A stretch of 64,000 nucleotides of DNA from assembly GCA_964462595.1 (NCBI GenBank), contig CAYWXM010000023.1, forward strand, positions 93,829 to 157,828, given 5' to 3'. This document shows positions 53,720-62,057 of the stretch, piece after piece (within the stretch, counting starts at the first letter, position 1; each line of letters begins with the position of its first letter). The DNA is from SURF-21 sp964462595. Its GTDB lineage: Bacteria > Actinomycetota > Geothermincolia > Geothermincolales > RBG-13-55-18. The position numbers were made by a program, and so were the translations under genes. The notes under the pieces are model-generated. The model had not been told where the DNA came from. It did no database searches and saw only the letters and a program-made list of their open reading frames with translations.

Positions 53720-55482
53720 GCCTCACCCCCCATTATGGGGCTTCCCATGATCAAGACGTCACCTGCCGGGCATAACCTTGCGCATATACCGCACCCGATG
53801 CATAACTCATGGTCTATCTCCACGAAGCCGCAGCGCATACAACGTCTCGCATCGTCTTCGAGTTGCCTGCGAGTCGGCGGAAGATCGACCTCGTTGAACG
53901 AGGAAAGGGCCTCCCCTTTATCGAGGTGCGGTAATTGCAGCGGATCCGCTTTTTCCAGGCGAACCGGGAATATCTTTTCGCTCAAGGGCGCCTCTTTTGG
54001 CCCCCTCTCCCCCCTCCTGGAGTAACTCCCGGAAAGCATTTCATGTGCCGCCCTGGCCGCCCGCCTTCCGGACGCCATGGCCTCCACTACCGATCCTTGC
54101 GTGGTGACCAGGTCGCCTGCGGCGAATACCCCGATCCTGGAGGTGGCACCGGTTGAGGGATCGTACTGCAGGGTGCCCGCAGGATTAATCTCCAGTTCCA
54201 TGCGCGATAAAAGGGAGGACTCCACCGCCTGCCCTACCGCAAAGATGACGTTATCGGTTATAAGGGTCAGGCCGCAGGACTGGTCGAGTTCCGGCCTCAG
54301 CCTTCCCCATGCGTCGCGATCTATGCTTTTCACGCGCAGCAATTCCAGTTCTTCCACCTTCATCCATTTCGATCTGATGTTCACCGGCGCATGCCCCGCT
54401 ATCAGCTCTACGCCTTCTCTCTTTGCCTCCTCCACTTCCCAGGATAAAGCGGGAAGGTCGCTTTCCTCCTCTATACACACCATGGTAACCTCCGTGGCCC
54501 CCTTGCGCAGGGCGGTTCGGGCAACGTCGGTCGCCACGCTTCCTCCCCCTATTACCGTCACTTTCTCTCCCACCTCCACCGGGTAACCGCACTTCGCCGC
54601 GCGCATGAACTCCAGGGCATCATAAACGCCCTGATAATCGTGTCCGGGAATATTCAATCTCTTGCCCTGTCTCGCTCAAATCGCGAGGATCACGCTACGG
54701 TATCCGCTATCCTGAAGTTCCTGCAGGGTAGGTGAGATGCCGACACTGGCCCCGAATATCACCTCTATGCCATCTCCCAGGGCTTGCTCGAACTCCCTTT
54801 TCCATATCTCCTCGGGGAGCCTGAAGGCGGGAACCGCCAGGCGCAGCATACCTCCCGGCGCTGTTCCCGCCTCGAAAACGGTGACGCGGTAACCCAGAGA
54901 GGCGAGCTCAACCGCCGCCATCAGCCCCGCCGGCCCCAGACCTGCGATCGCTATTCTAGTATCGATATTGCGACGATAGACCCGCTTAGCTTGCTTGCCG
55001 TTCTGAAAGGCCCAATCCGCGATCGCTCTCTTTATGGCCCTGATGGGAACGGGTTTGTCTATGAGAACCCCGCGCTTGCATTCCTCCTCGCAGGGCCTGC
55101 TGCAAATCCGGCCCAGGACCCCCGGAAGGGGGTTTACCGCGCTGACCAGGTTCCATGCCTCCTCCCAATCACCGCGCGCTACCATGTTCACGTAACCTTC
55201 CGGATAATTTCCCAGCGGGCAAGCGGCGGCGCAGGACTTCGAAGTCATCTCGGCCATCTCCCTGGGGAACATCGTCGGGCTGTTTGCGCAGTCAGGGCAA
55301 AGGCGGCATATCTGCCGCTGCATCTCGCTTATCGCCTCCGTCGGACATACATCGAAGCATGTGCCGCAGTTAATGCACCTCTCGGTGGCTACATGAGGCG
55401 ACGCATTTTTCTTCAGCCTCCTGTCCGTCCCTTCCTCCAGGCGCAGCGTCAATTCCATGGGTAACCCGGTTTTTCCAAGCAT
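53716..55482 (-). pseudogene. GltD-like FAD/NAD(P) oxidoreductase with ferredoxin domains, interrupted by an in-frame TGA
   Basis: A single 588-codon reading frame with one TGA at 54676-54678. The N-terminal part has a 4Fe-4S motif (CINCGTCFDVCP), the GltD-type domain with CRLCPDC, CAAACPLGNYPEG and SRPCEEECKRG, and the FAD motif IAGLGPAGLMAA. After the TGA come LNIPGHDYQGVYDALEFM, the NAD(P) motif VIGGGSVATDVAR, GVFAAGDLVT and a C-terminal ferredoxin (CMRCG, CIGCGICARLCP). The TGA takes the place of the conserved Gly in the LAIG strand (GGA to TGA). It is a pseudogene, a sequencing error, or a read-through codon. Feeds into the overlapping prenyl-reductase gene. Confidence 0.85.
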
Positions 55483-55597
55483 GCGATAATACCTCCCTCA
55501 ACCCCTCCAGCCGTTGATTTTAGCACGTTGAAGCGAAGAGGGTTTCGTTTTAAAGAAAATGGCATTTCCATGGCCATGCGGGCGGTGTAACCGGGAC

Positions 55598-56293
55598 TCA
55601 GGCCACGGGCCCCGTAAGCGACGCCAGTTCCCGGTAGAGCTTGTCCATTTGCTGGCGCATCCTCTGGTAATTACGCCTTTTATCATCGAGTTCCGCGGTC
55701 AGCCTGCGCATGTCTTCCAGGACGGTCTTCTCCTCTTTCTCGAGTTTATCGAGATCGAGGCGCACTTTTTCCAGGAGCTTTCCACGCGCTATCGCCGTGG
55801 CTACCTGTTTGGTCAGTGTATTGAGGAGGAAAAGGTCGAACTCCCCGAATGCCTTGTCCTTCTTGGTGTTTAGGTTCAACACCCCCTGCAGCTCACCCTG
55901 TTCGATAATGGGTACGCTCAGCGCGTCGCTCACCTTTCGCCTTGTGCGCAACCTGGAGTCCATGAGATCATCCAGCAGGAGCATACCTTCGCGCCTCTCG
56001 GCCACCATGCCTGCTATCCCTTCCCCAACCTTGCAGCTTGTCTTGCTTACGACCTCTCTGCGCAGCCCATATGCTGCCTTTATGGCCATGGTATCGCTTC
56101 CAGGTTGTTCGATGAGCATTATCGAGCCCGAGGTAGCCCCCATTACTTCTACAGCTCCTTTGAGTATGCTTGCCAGGAGGTCGTCCAGGTTCTTGAAGGA
56201 CATGATCTTCTCGTTTAAACGCCATACGAGATCCAGTTCCTTTATCTTTTCGAGATAGCGCGTTTCTTGTTCTCTCTCATCTTCTTGCGGCAT
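55598..56293 (-). CDS. GAF-domain protein with C-terminal coiled coil
   Basis: 231 residues from the ATG at 56293 with AGAGG eight bases upstream. The N-terminal helix (ELDLVWRLNEKIMSF) is followed by a GAF domain (about residues 35-175, with SGSIMLIEQ, CKVGEGIAGMVAERR and SVPIIEQGELQGVLNL) and a Glu/Arg-rich coiled coil up to the C-terminus. No output domain, so it probably senses a small ligand or redox state and acts through a partner. It lies between the dehydratase activator and the Fe-S oxidoreductase, all on the same strand. Confidence 0.83.
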   Translation of the reverse strand: MPQEDEREQETRYLEKIKELDLVWRLNEKIMSFKNLDDLLASILKGAVEVMGATSGSIMLIEQPGSDTMAIKAAYGLRREVVSKTSCKVGEGIAGMVAERREGMLLLDDLMDSRLRTRRKVSDALSVPIIEQGELQGVLNLNTKKDKAFGEFDLFLLNTLTKQVATAIARGKLLEKVRLDLDKLEKEEKTVLEDMRRLTAELDDKRRNYQRMRQQMDKLYRELASLTGPVA

Positions 56294-56397
56294 CTTAATC
56301 ACCTCTAAACACGGGTGGTCTCGATCTTCCCTCTCTCTTTTAAGGCGCTGCGAGCTGGACTTGACCTGCCAGGGAAGCCCGGTATCGCATATGCTGC

Positions 56398-57207
56398 TTA
56401 AGAACCTCCGTTACCCTCTTCTGCCCTGCGAGCGGCTATGAGCGCCGCTCCCAGGGCTCCGATCACCTGGGGATCCATTTCCAACGCCTTGACCTTCACT
56501 CCCAGCTTCTTCTCCAGCGCCAGGATGAGGCCATGATTTTTAGCGCAACCTCCCGACACGGTTACTTCTTCCTCCAGGCCGACCTTGCGCACCATGGAGG
56601 CCAGTCTTGATGCTATGGCCTCGTTGATTCCAGCGGCGATATCCGTTATCTCGGCACCCTCGTTTAGCAGGGTTATCACCTCGGATTCTGCAAAAACGCT
56701 ACATTGGCTGGTTATCTGGGCCGGGTTATTGGATTTGAGTGATAACTCCGAAAGATCCTGAAGCGATATCTCCAACACGCGCGCCATGGCCTCGAAGAAC
56801 CTGCCGGTGCCGGCGGCGCATTTATCGTTCATGGCGAAATCGACTACCTTGCCCTTGGGGCTTATCTTTATTACCTTGCAGTCCTGCCCCCCTATGTCGA
56901 TGAGGGTGCGGTCGGCGGGGTCGAGATGAAAGGCACCTAGTCCGTGACAGGTTATCTCGGATACGTTTTCCGATGCGAAAGGTATGCGTACGCGGCCGTA
57001 ACCCGTGCCTACTATATATGCCAGCTCCGAGCGCGAGGGCAATCCGGCCTCCTCGAGGGCCTTGTCAAGGGCCATCTCGGCAGTCATCTCAGGACGCACG
57101 GCGCAGGGGATTATGGAATACCCATGCACCTCCCCGCCCCTCATGATCAGCGCTTTACCGGTGGTCGATCCAACGTCGCACCCTCCCACGGCCAATATCT
57201 CGCCCAT
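56398..57207 (-). CDS. 2-hydroxyacyl-CoA dehydratase activator (HgdC/BadF/BadG family ATPase)
   Basis: 269 residues. ASKHA fold with phosphate loop GCDVGSTTGKA, LIDIGGQDCKVI and SGGCAKN. The two cluster Cys that bridge the dimer's 4Fe-4S are in NDKCAAGTG and SQCSVFAESE. These proteins use ATP to inject a high-energy electron into radical dehydratases or benzoyl-CoA reductase, a strictly anaerobic chemistry. No dehydratase subunits are in the window, so the partner is elsewhere. Confidence 0.93.
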   Translation of the reverse strand: MGEILAVGGCDVGSTTGKALIMRGGEVHGYSIIPCAVRPEMTAEMALDKALEEAGLPSRSELAYIVGTGYGRVRIPFASENVSEITCHGLGAFHLDPADRTLIDIGGQDCKVIKISPKGKVVDFAMNDKCAAGTGRFFEAMARVLEISLQDLSELSLKSNNPAQITSQCSVFAESEVITLLNEGAEITDIAAGINEAIASRLASMVRKVGLEEEVTVSGGCAKNHGLILALEKKLGVKVKALEMDPQVIGALGAALIAARRAEEGNGGS

Positions 57208-57422
57208 GACGCTTTTCGTCTCCCTCCTGGCTTCACGGTCCTGCCCTAGTTGACCGGACTCGATGTAATTCTACCAGAAGGGCGCCCATTGTTACTCCGT
57301 GCGGGGTCAATCCTGCCTGCCTATTCTTCATGTCACTGCGTAGTGCTAATATGATTTTGTGCAGGGTTTTGAGGTAAAGTCGTTGAATAACGGTTTGAAG
57401 CGAACGGAGGTCCGGAGTTCCC

Positions 57423-58085
57423 GTGGATGTTACCTTCATAGAGGCCAGAGATCTACCTGACGCCTGGTTCCAGTGCGTTTACGGGATTTTTGAAAAGGGA
57501 AGGGAATATCGTATCGATCGCGGCAGCTTCAAGGGGAACCTGCGCATGGAATACGACTTCGTAGTGATCAAGATAAGGTTCCCGGAGACGCGCCCTTTAA
57601 TACCGGATATTCCGCCCGGTATTGGCCTGCCCCCGCCCACCGACATGAACTACGTGCACGAATATCTGGACAAGCTATGCTCTTCTTGCTCCAAAGCGGA
57701 AAACGAGGATTATACCTATGGCATGTACCTCGAAGAGCAGGTTCAAGAGGTGATCCGCATTTACCGCGAGGATGGTTTTGCTACCAACCAGGCCTGCATG
57801 GCGGTCTGCGACCCCGAGGCCATATACCTCGAAGATCCACCATGCCTGCGCCAGATAGACACCCGTATCTATCCCGAGGAAAAAAAACTCCATTTCGTGG
57901 TATATTTCCGCTCCTGGGACCTCTGGGCAGGGTTTCCCAGCAACCTGGCGGGTATCCAGCTCTTGAAGGAGTACATGGCCGACGAGATAGGCGTAGAAGC
58001 AGGGGAAACGCTTGCCCTCTCCAAGGGCATGCATCTCTACGACTACGCCTGGGATATCGCCAAGGCGAGATTGGGCAAGTCCTGA
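57423..58085 (+). CDS. Archaeal-type thymidylate synthase family protein
   Basis: 220 residues, GTG start with GGAG five bases upstream. The C-terminal half matches the ThyA fold as found in methanogens: TNQACMAVCDPE, the catalytic Cys in EDPPCLRQID, the FRSWDLWAGFPSNLAG segment (equivalent to the RSxDxxLGxPFN motif) and a closing SKGMHLYDYAWDI with the nucleotide-binding His and Tyr. The N-terminal half is shorter than in bacterial ThyA. It may methylate dUMP with a folate, or act on dCMP or another nucleotide. Neighbours do not help. Confidence 0.68.
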   Translation: MDVTFIEARDLPDAWFQCVYGIFEKGREYRIDRGSFKGNLRMEYDFVVIKIRFPETRPLIPDIPPGIGLPPPTDMNYVHEYLDKLCSSCSKAENEDYTYGMYLEEQVQEVIRIYREDGFATNQACMAVCDPEAIYLEDPPCLRQIDTRIYPEEKKLHFVVYFRSWDLWAGFPSNLAGIQLLKEYMADEIGVEAGETLALSKGMHLYDYAWDIAKARLGKS

Positions 58086-58300
58086 ACAGACGAGTTGTTG
58101 ATCGAGCCTCGAGCGTTTTCGTTTGCCGTTGAAGACGCAAGGCTTGGAGTAAAAACGACTCCCTCGAACGTCTTTCTTCTTTGCTTTCACTATTACAGCA
58201 TGTGTACTTCCTATATAATTGGCTGGAATCGCGACACGGAACTCCTCCGTTTCACGTACAATCATATTGGCAATAACGGGTAGCTTAAGGAGGTCGCATC

Positions 58301-59632
58301 ATCGAGCCGCTCGCTTTAGAGCTAAACGAGATCATCCGCAACCAGGCGCCCTCGCTCTACGGCTCATTATCCGCCCTGGGCCGCGAGCTCTTCTTCCCCA
58401 GGGGCATCCTTACCCAGACCGCAGAGGCAAAAAGGGAGGCCAGCCGCTATAACGCCACCATCGGCATCGCAACCATGAAGGGCAAACCGCTCTACCTGCG
58501 AAGCCTGCGGAAATACATCAAGTATCTCAAGCCCGAAGAAACCTTTCCTTATGCTCCCACCACCGGCCTTCCCGAGCTCAGAAGCTTATGGCGCAAGCAC
58601 CAGGCAGATCTCAATCCCGGCCTGGAAGGAAAGATCTGTTCCCTTCCCATCGTCACCAATGGCCTGACCCACGGGCTCAGCATATTCGCCGACATGTTCT
58701 GTGACGCCGGTGATATCCTTCTGCTGCCGGACATGATGTGGGGCAACTATCGCCTGATCTTCTCAACACGCCGAGGAGCGGATATACGCGTTTATCCGTT
58801 TTTCGATTCCGAGTACAGGCTGGATACACGCTCTTTCCGCGACGCATTATTCGCATACAAAGGCCGCAATAAGATACTGGTCTTGCTTAATTTCCCCAAC
58901 AATCCCACCGGCTACACCCCCTATCCCCAGGAGGCCGCAGCTATAGCGGAAGCCCTGGTAGATGTGTCCGAAGCGGGCGCAAACGTGGTGGCATGCGTGG
59001 ACGATGCGTATACCGGCCTCTTCTACGACGAGGAAGTATATTCACAATCGCTTTTCTCCCTTCTGGCCGATTCGCATCCGCGCCTGACCGCCATCAAGGT
59101 GGACGGCCCCACCAAGGAGGATTACGTTTGGGGGTTCAGGCTGGGTTTCATCACTTTTTCCCTCTCCCTCCCGGGCGAAACGCAGGCGGTTTACGACGCC
59201 ATGGAAAAAAAGGTGGGCGGCCTTATCCGCGGCACGATATCCAAGAGCTCTACCCCTTCGCAGTCACTTCTCATCCATGCCATAAAATCACCCGGTTACG
59301 AGGAGGAAAAGAGAGAGAAATTCCACCTCCTCAAGGAAAGATACGAGGAGATGAAAAAGACCCTTTCCAGCCATGAATATGCGGAAGCTTTTCGCCCTTA
59401 TCCGTTCAATGCGGGATATTTCATGTGCATTCAGCTACTCCATACCGACGCCGAGCGCCTGCGCAAGCACCTTCTGAACGCTTACGGGGTAGGCACTATT
59501 GCCATCGGTGAACGCGACATGCGCATAGCTTTCTCATGCCTGGAGCGAGAGCAGATAAAGGACCTCTTTGATATACTTTATACTGCCGTCAAGGATCTTG
59601 ATATTCATGACCGTAAAAGCGGGAGGAAATAG
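58301..59632 (+). CDS. PLP-dependent aminotransferase class I/II, apparently with a non-standard ATC start
   Basis: About 443 residues. The Lys Schiff-base region is KVDGPTKEDYVWGFRLGF, with YxxP-type FPNNPTGY and the DDAYTGL Asp/Tyr. Homologues begin with an EPLALELNEI-like segment, encoded here from 58301 (IEPLALELNEIIRN). The only in-frame codons near the AAGGAGG site (58287-58293) are ATC at 58298 and 58301; the first ATG in frame is 58475, which would delete 58 conserved residues. So either ATC initiates or an ATG has mutated. It is followed without gap by the citrate/homocitrate synthase-like gene. Confidence 0.85.
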   Translation: MEPLALELNEIIRNQAPSLYGSLSALGRELFFPRGILTQTAEAKREASRYNATIGIATMKGKPLYLRSLRKYIKYLKPEETFPYAPTTGLPELRSLWRKHQADLNPGLEGKICSLPIVTNGLTHGLSIFADMFCDAGDILLLPDMMWGNYRLIFSTRRGADIRVYPFFDSEYRLDTRSFRDALFAYKGRNKILVLLNFPNNPTGYTPYPQEAAAIAEALVDVSEAGANVVACVDDAYTGLFYDEEVYSQSLFSLLADSHPRLTAIKVDGPTKEDYVWGFRLGFITFSLSLPGETQAVYDAMEKKVGGLIRGTISKSSTPSQSLLIHAIKSPGYEEEKREKFHLLKERYEEMKKTLSSHEYAEAFRPYPFNAGYFMCIQLLHTDAERLRKHLLNAYGVGTIAIGERDMRIAFSCLEREQIKDLFDILYTAVKDLDIHDRKSGRK

Positions 59633-60913
59633 ATGTCTGAGCGGGCTTCTAATGCAGCGGATAGTGGCAATGGGGAAAACCGCAAGCGCATATATTTTGT
59701 GGACGTCACCAACCGCGATGGAGTCCAGACCTCTCGTCTCGGGCTCGCCAAGCTCGAAAAGACCATCATCAACATGCTCCTTGACGAAATGGGCATATGG
59801 CAAAGCGAATTCGGGTTTCCCACCACCCGGCACGAGGTCAATTACCTTCAAGCGAACCTTGCTCTCGCGGAAATAGGCGTCATTCATCACACGCGGCTCT
59901 CAGGCTGGGTGAGGGCACTTCCAGAAGACGTGGAGCTGGCTCGGAAGATGGTGCCGGATCTGAAATACATAAATATCTCCATCTCCACATCTGACCAGAT
60001 GATACGCGGAAAATGGAGCGGCCGTTACGATTTCCAGGCTATCATCGACCTGATGCGCAGGGCGCTCGAGCGCGCCGGGGAACTCGGCTTCGAGTCCATA
60101 GGCGTCAATGCCGAGGACGCATCCCGGACCTCAGACGAGCATCTCATCGCTTTTGCGCGTGCCGCCAAGGAACTTGGCGCAGAGCGCGTGCGCTATTGCG
60201 ACACCCTTGGATTCAACGACCCGTTTACCGTATACGATCGAATCAAGCTGCTGGCCGAGGAGACCGGCATCGATATAGAGCTGCATTTTCACAACGATCT
60301 TGGCATGTCGATAGGCTGCTCGGCAGCAGGCGCCAAGGGCGCGCTCGATGGTGGGGTAAACGCATACATCAACACCACGATCAACGGCATGGGGGAAAGG
60401 GCTGGAAACGCGGACCTGGTTTCGACTGTCCTCGCCATCAAAAAATCAACACTATTCGATGGGGAGGAAGTAATGGATGACTCCGTAAACCTCATGGCGG
60501 CCTGGAAGACGGCTAAATACACCTCATACGCTTTTGGCGTTCCCATACCGGTCAACCAGCCAGGGGTCGGAGAAAACGCTTTTGCCCACGAATCGGGGAT
60601 ACACGCAGACGGCGCCTTGAAGAGCAGGCGCAATTACGAGCTTTACGATTACGAGGAACTGGGCAGGGGAGAACCTGAGATCATCGAGACCGGCAGGAAT
60701 ATTACCCTGGGTGAGTACTCCGGCATCAAGGGCTTTCGCAACGTATACGAGAAACTCGAGGTTGAGTTCCAAAGCGAGGAGGAGGCCAGGGATATACTGG
60801 AGCTGGTGAGATATGCCAACGTAACCACCCAGAAACCCCTGGTGGAAGACGAATTGCTTTTCATCGCCCGTTATCCCGAGCTGGCTCGCAAGATACTCAC
60901 CCTTAATCCGTAG
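59633..60913 (+). CDS. HMGL-like acyl-CoA condensing enzyme, Re-citrate synthase / homocitrate synthase type
   Basis: 426 residues. The barrel begins FVDVTNRDGVQTSRLGLAKL, characteristic of the Re-citrate-synthase group of anaerobes and close to homocitrate synthase. Metal ligands are in the HFHNDLG strand, and INTTINGMGERAGNADL is the family signature. ENAFAHESGIHADG follows. It condenses an acetyl-CoA with a 2-oxo acid. Re-citrate synthase or homocitrate synthase cannot be separated here. It starts one base after the aminotransferase stop, so the two are co-translated. Confidence 0.87.
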   Translation: MSERASNAADSGNGENRKRIYFVDVTNRDGVQTSRLGLAKLEKTIINMLLDEMGIWQSEFGFPTTRHEVNYLQANLALAEIGVIHHTRLSGWVRALPEDVELARKMVPDLKYINISISTSDQMIRGKWSGRYDFQAIIDLMRRALERAGELGFESIGVNAEDASRTSDEHLIAFARAAKELGAERVRYCDTLGFNDPFTVYDRIKLLAEETGIDIELHFHNDLGMSIGCSAAGAKGALDGGVNAYINTTINGMGERAGNADLVSTVLAIKKSTLFDGEEVMDDSVNLMAAWKTAKYTSYAFGVPIPVNQPGVGENAFAHESGIHADGALKSRRNYELYDYEELGRGEPEIIETGRNITLGEYSGIKGFRNVYEKLEVEFQSEEEARDILELVRYANVTTQKPLVEDELLFIARYPELARKILTLNP

Positions 60914-60946
60914 CGAGAGCGACGATATAGACTAGGAGGGTTATAC

Positions 60947-61348
60947 ATGGTCAAGGTCTCCGATGAGGTGCTCCGAAAGCTCGCCTCATATTACAACCTG
61001 CACAAGCACGGCCGGGCATCGGACGAGATAACCCCCTGGATACGCAATATCAACAACATGAGCAAGATGGATCTCGAGTACGAGACCCGTGACGCCATAC
61101 GGAACTGCAGGGACTTAAGGAGAAAGATCAACGAGTTCGAATACGAGGGAGAGCGTCTTATCCCCATAAAGAGCAAGCGCGAGAAGCTCATGGAAGACCT
61201 GCAGAGAGAATGGACCTACATGAGCTTCTATCTTTATACGTTATTTCTTTACTCTGGTATCGATGTCACCGAGGACGACTTCGACGAATACCTGCGCGAG
61301 GAGACGGGCAGCAGATCTTTCATCACCAACCTCTCCGCCCATCGCTGA
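60947..61348 (+). CDS. Hypothetical protein, 133 residues
   Basis: No family recognised. Entirely helical and charged, with a Tyr-rich stretch (TYMSFYLYTLFLYSGID) near the C-terminus and no membrane helix long enough to be sure. A GGAGG site precedes the ATG, and the gene follows the citrate/homocitrate-synthase-like gene by 33 bases, so it is likely in the same transcript. The conserved context would be the only clue to function. Confidence 0.65.
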   Translation: MVKVSDEVLRKLASYYNLHKHGRASDEITPWIRNINNMSKMDLEYETRDAIRNCRDLRRKINEFEYEGERLIPIKSKREKLMEDLQREWTYMSFYLYTLFLYSGIDVTEDDFDEYLREETGSRSFITNLSAHR

Positions 61349-61626
61349 CGGGAACTCGGTCTCTTGCTCCGGCACTGCAGGAGCAGGGCATAAGCAGTAC
61401 GCGCTCTCTTTCTTCGCAACATATCCGTATTGCCGTCACCGCGCCCGGAGTTTCCGTGCACATGAGAATGCTCGGTAATCCCGGCTGTGAACGCACCGGC
61501 TCGCCCCGTTTTTTATCGCCACACATTGGTTCTTATCCTTTTCATGGCCGATTCTTTCGCTTTGAATCTAAATCGATCACATCATGCTACCGATAAAATA
61601 GTATCCGTCTAGCCACAGCCAGAGAG

Positions 61627-62028
61627 GTGTTGAACTTGGATCCGCGTGAAATAGCAGAAAAAATAGCCCTGCTGATCAGCGAGAAGGGCTTTGTTTACGA
61701 AGAGGAGATCGCCTTGGAATTCGGTTTGGATGGTTTCGAACTGGTCAAAGCCAAGAACGTACTGTGCCGCTTCTACGGAATCGCCGTCGAGAAATGGCAT
61801 AAAGAGGAGGGTGAGAGCCGACCCGCCCTCTTTCTGAGCAGGGAGTTCAGCGGGGGCGACGCGGAGGCCCTCATCAGCAGGGTGTTTCACGATCCCGACT
61901 TCAAGACCCGCCGCCGTATCAGGGAAGAGGAACGCAAGACCGAGATACGTGGGGAGGTAAGGGAACTCTTCGACCTACTGCAGCAGGAGTGGGGGGACAG
62001 CCTTGAGCGCAACCAGCCCGAGACTTGA
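61627..62028 (+). CDS. Hypothetical protein, 133 residues
   Basis: No family recognised. The N-terminal 70 residues have a helix-helix-strand pattern (IAEKIALLISEKGFVYEEEIALEFGLDGFEL) that could be a winged helix. The C-terminus is Arg/Glu-rich and helical. The GTG at 61627 overlaps the AGAGAGG site; a TTG three codons on is an alternative start. A TATAAT-like box is not clear. It converges with the gene at 62058, leaving 29 bases between them. Confidence 0.55.
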   Translation: MLNLDPREIAEKIALLISEKGFVYEEEIALEFGLDGFELVKAKNVLCRFYGIAVEKWHKEEGESRPALFLSREFSGGDAEALISRVFHDPDFKTRRRIREEERKTEIRGEVRELFDLLQQEWGDSLERNQPET

Positions 62029-62057
62029 TATATTCCCCGTTACGCCACCTTCCGTCA

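Noticed and set aside
54655..55482. Two separate genes in the GltD-like region
   Set aside because: The halves are in one frame and together make one family protein; the second lacks an FAD-binding N-terminus and the first an NAD(P) domain. One interrupted gene explains it better.
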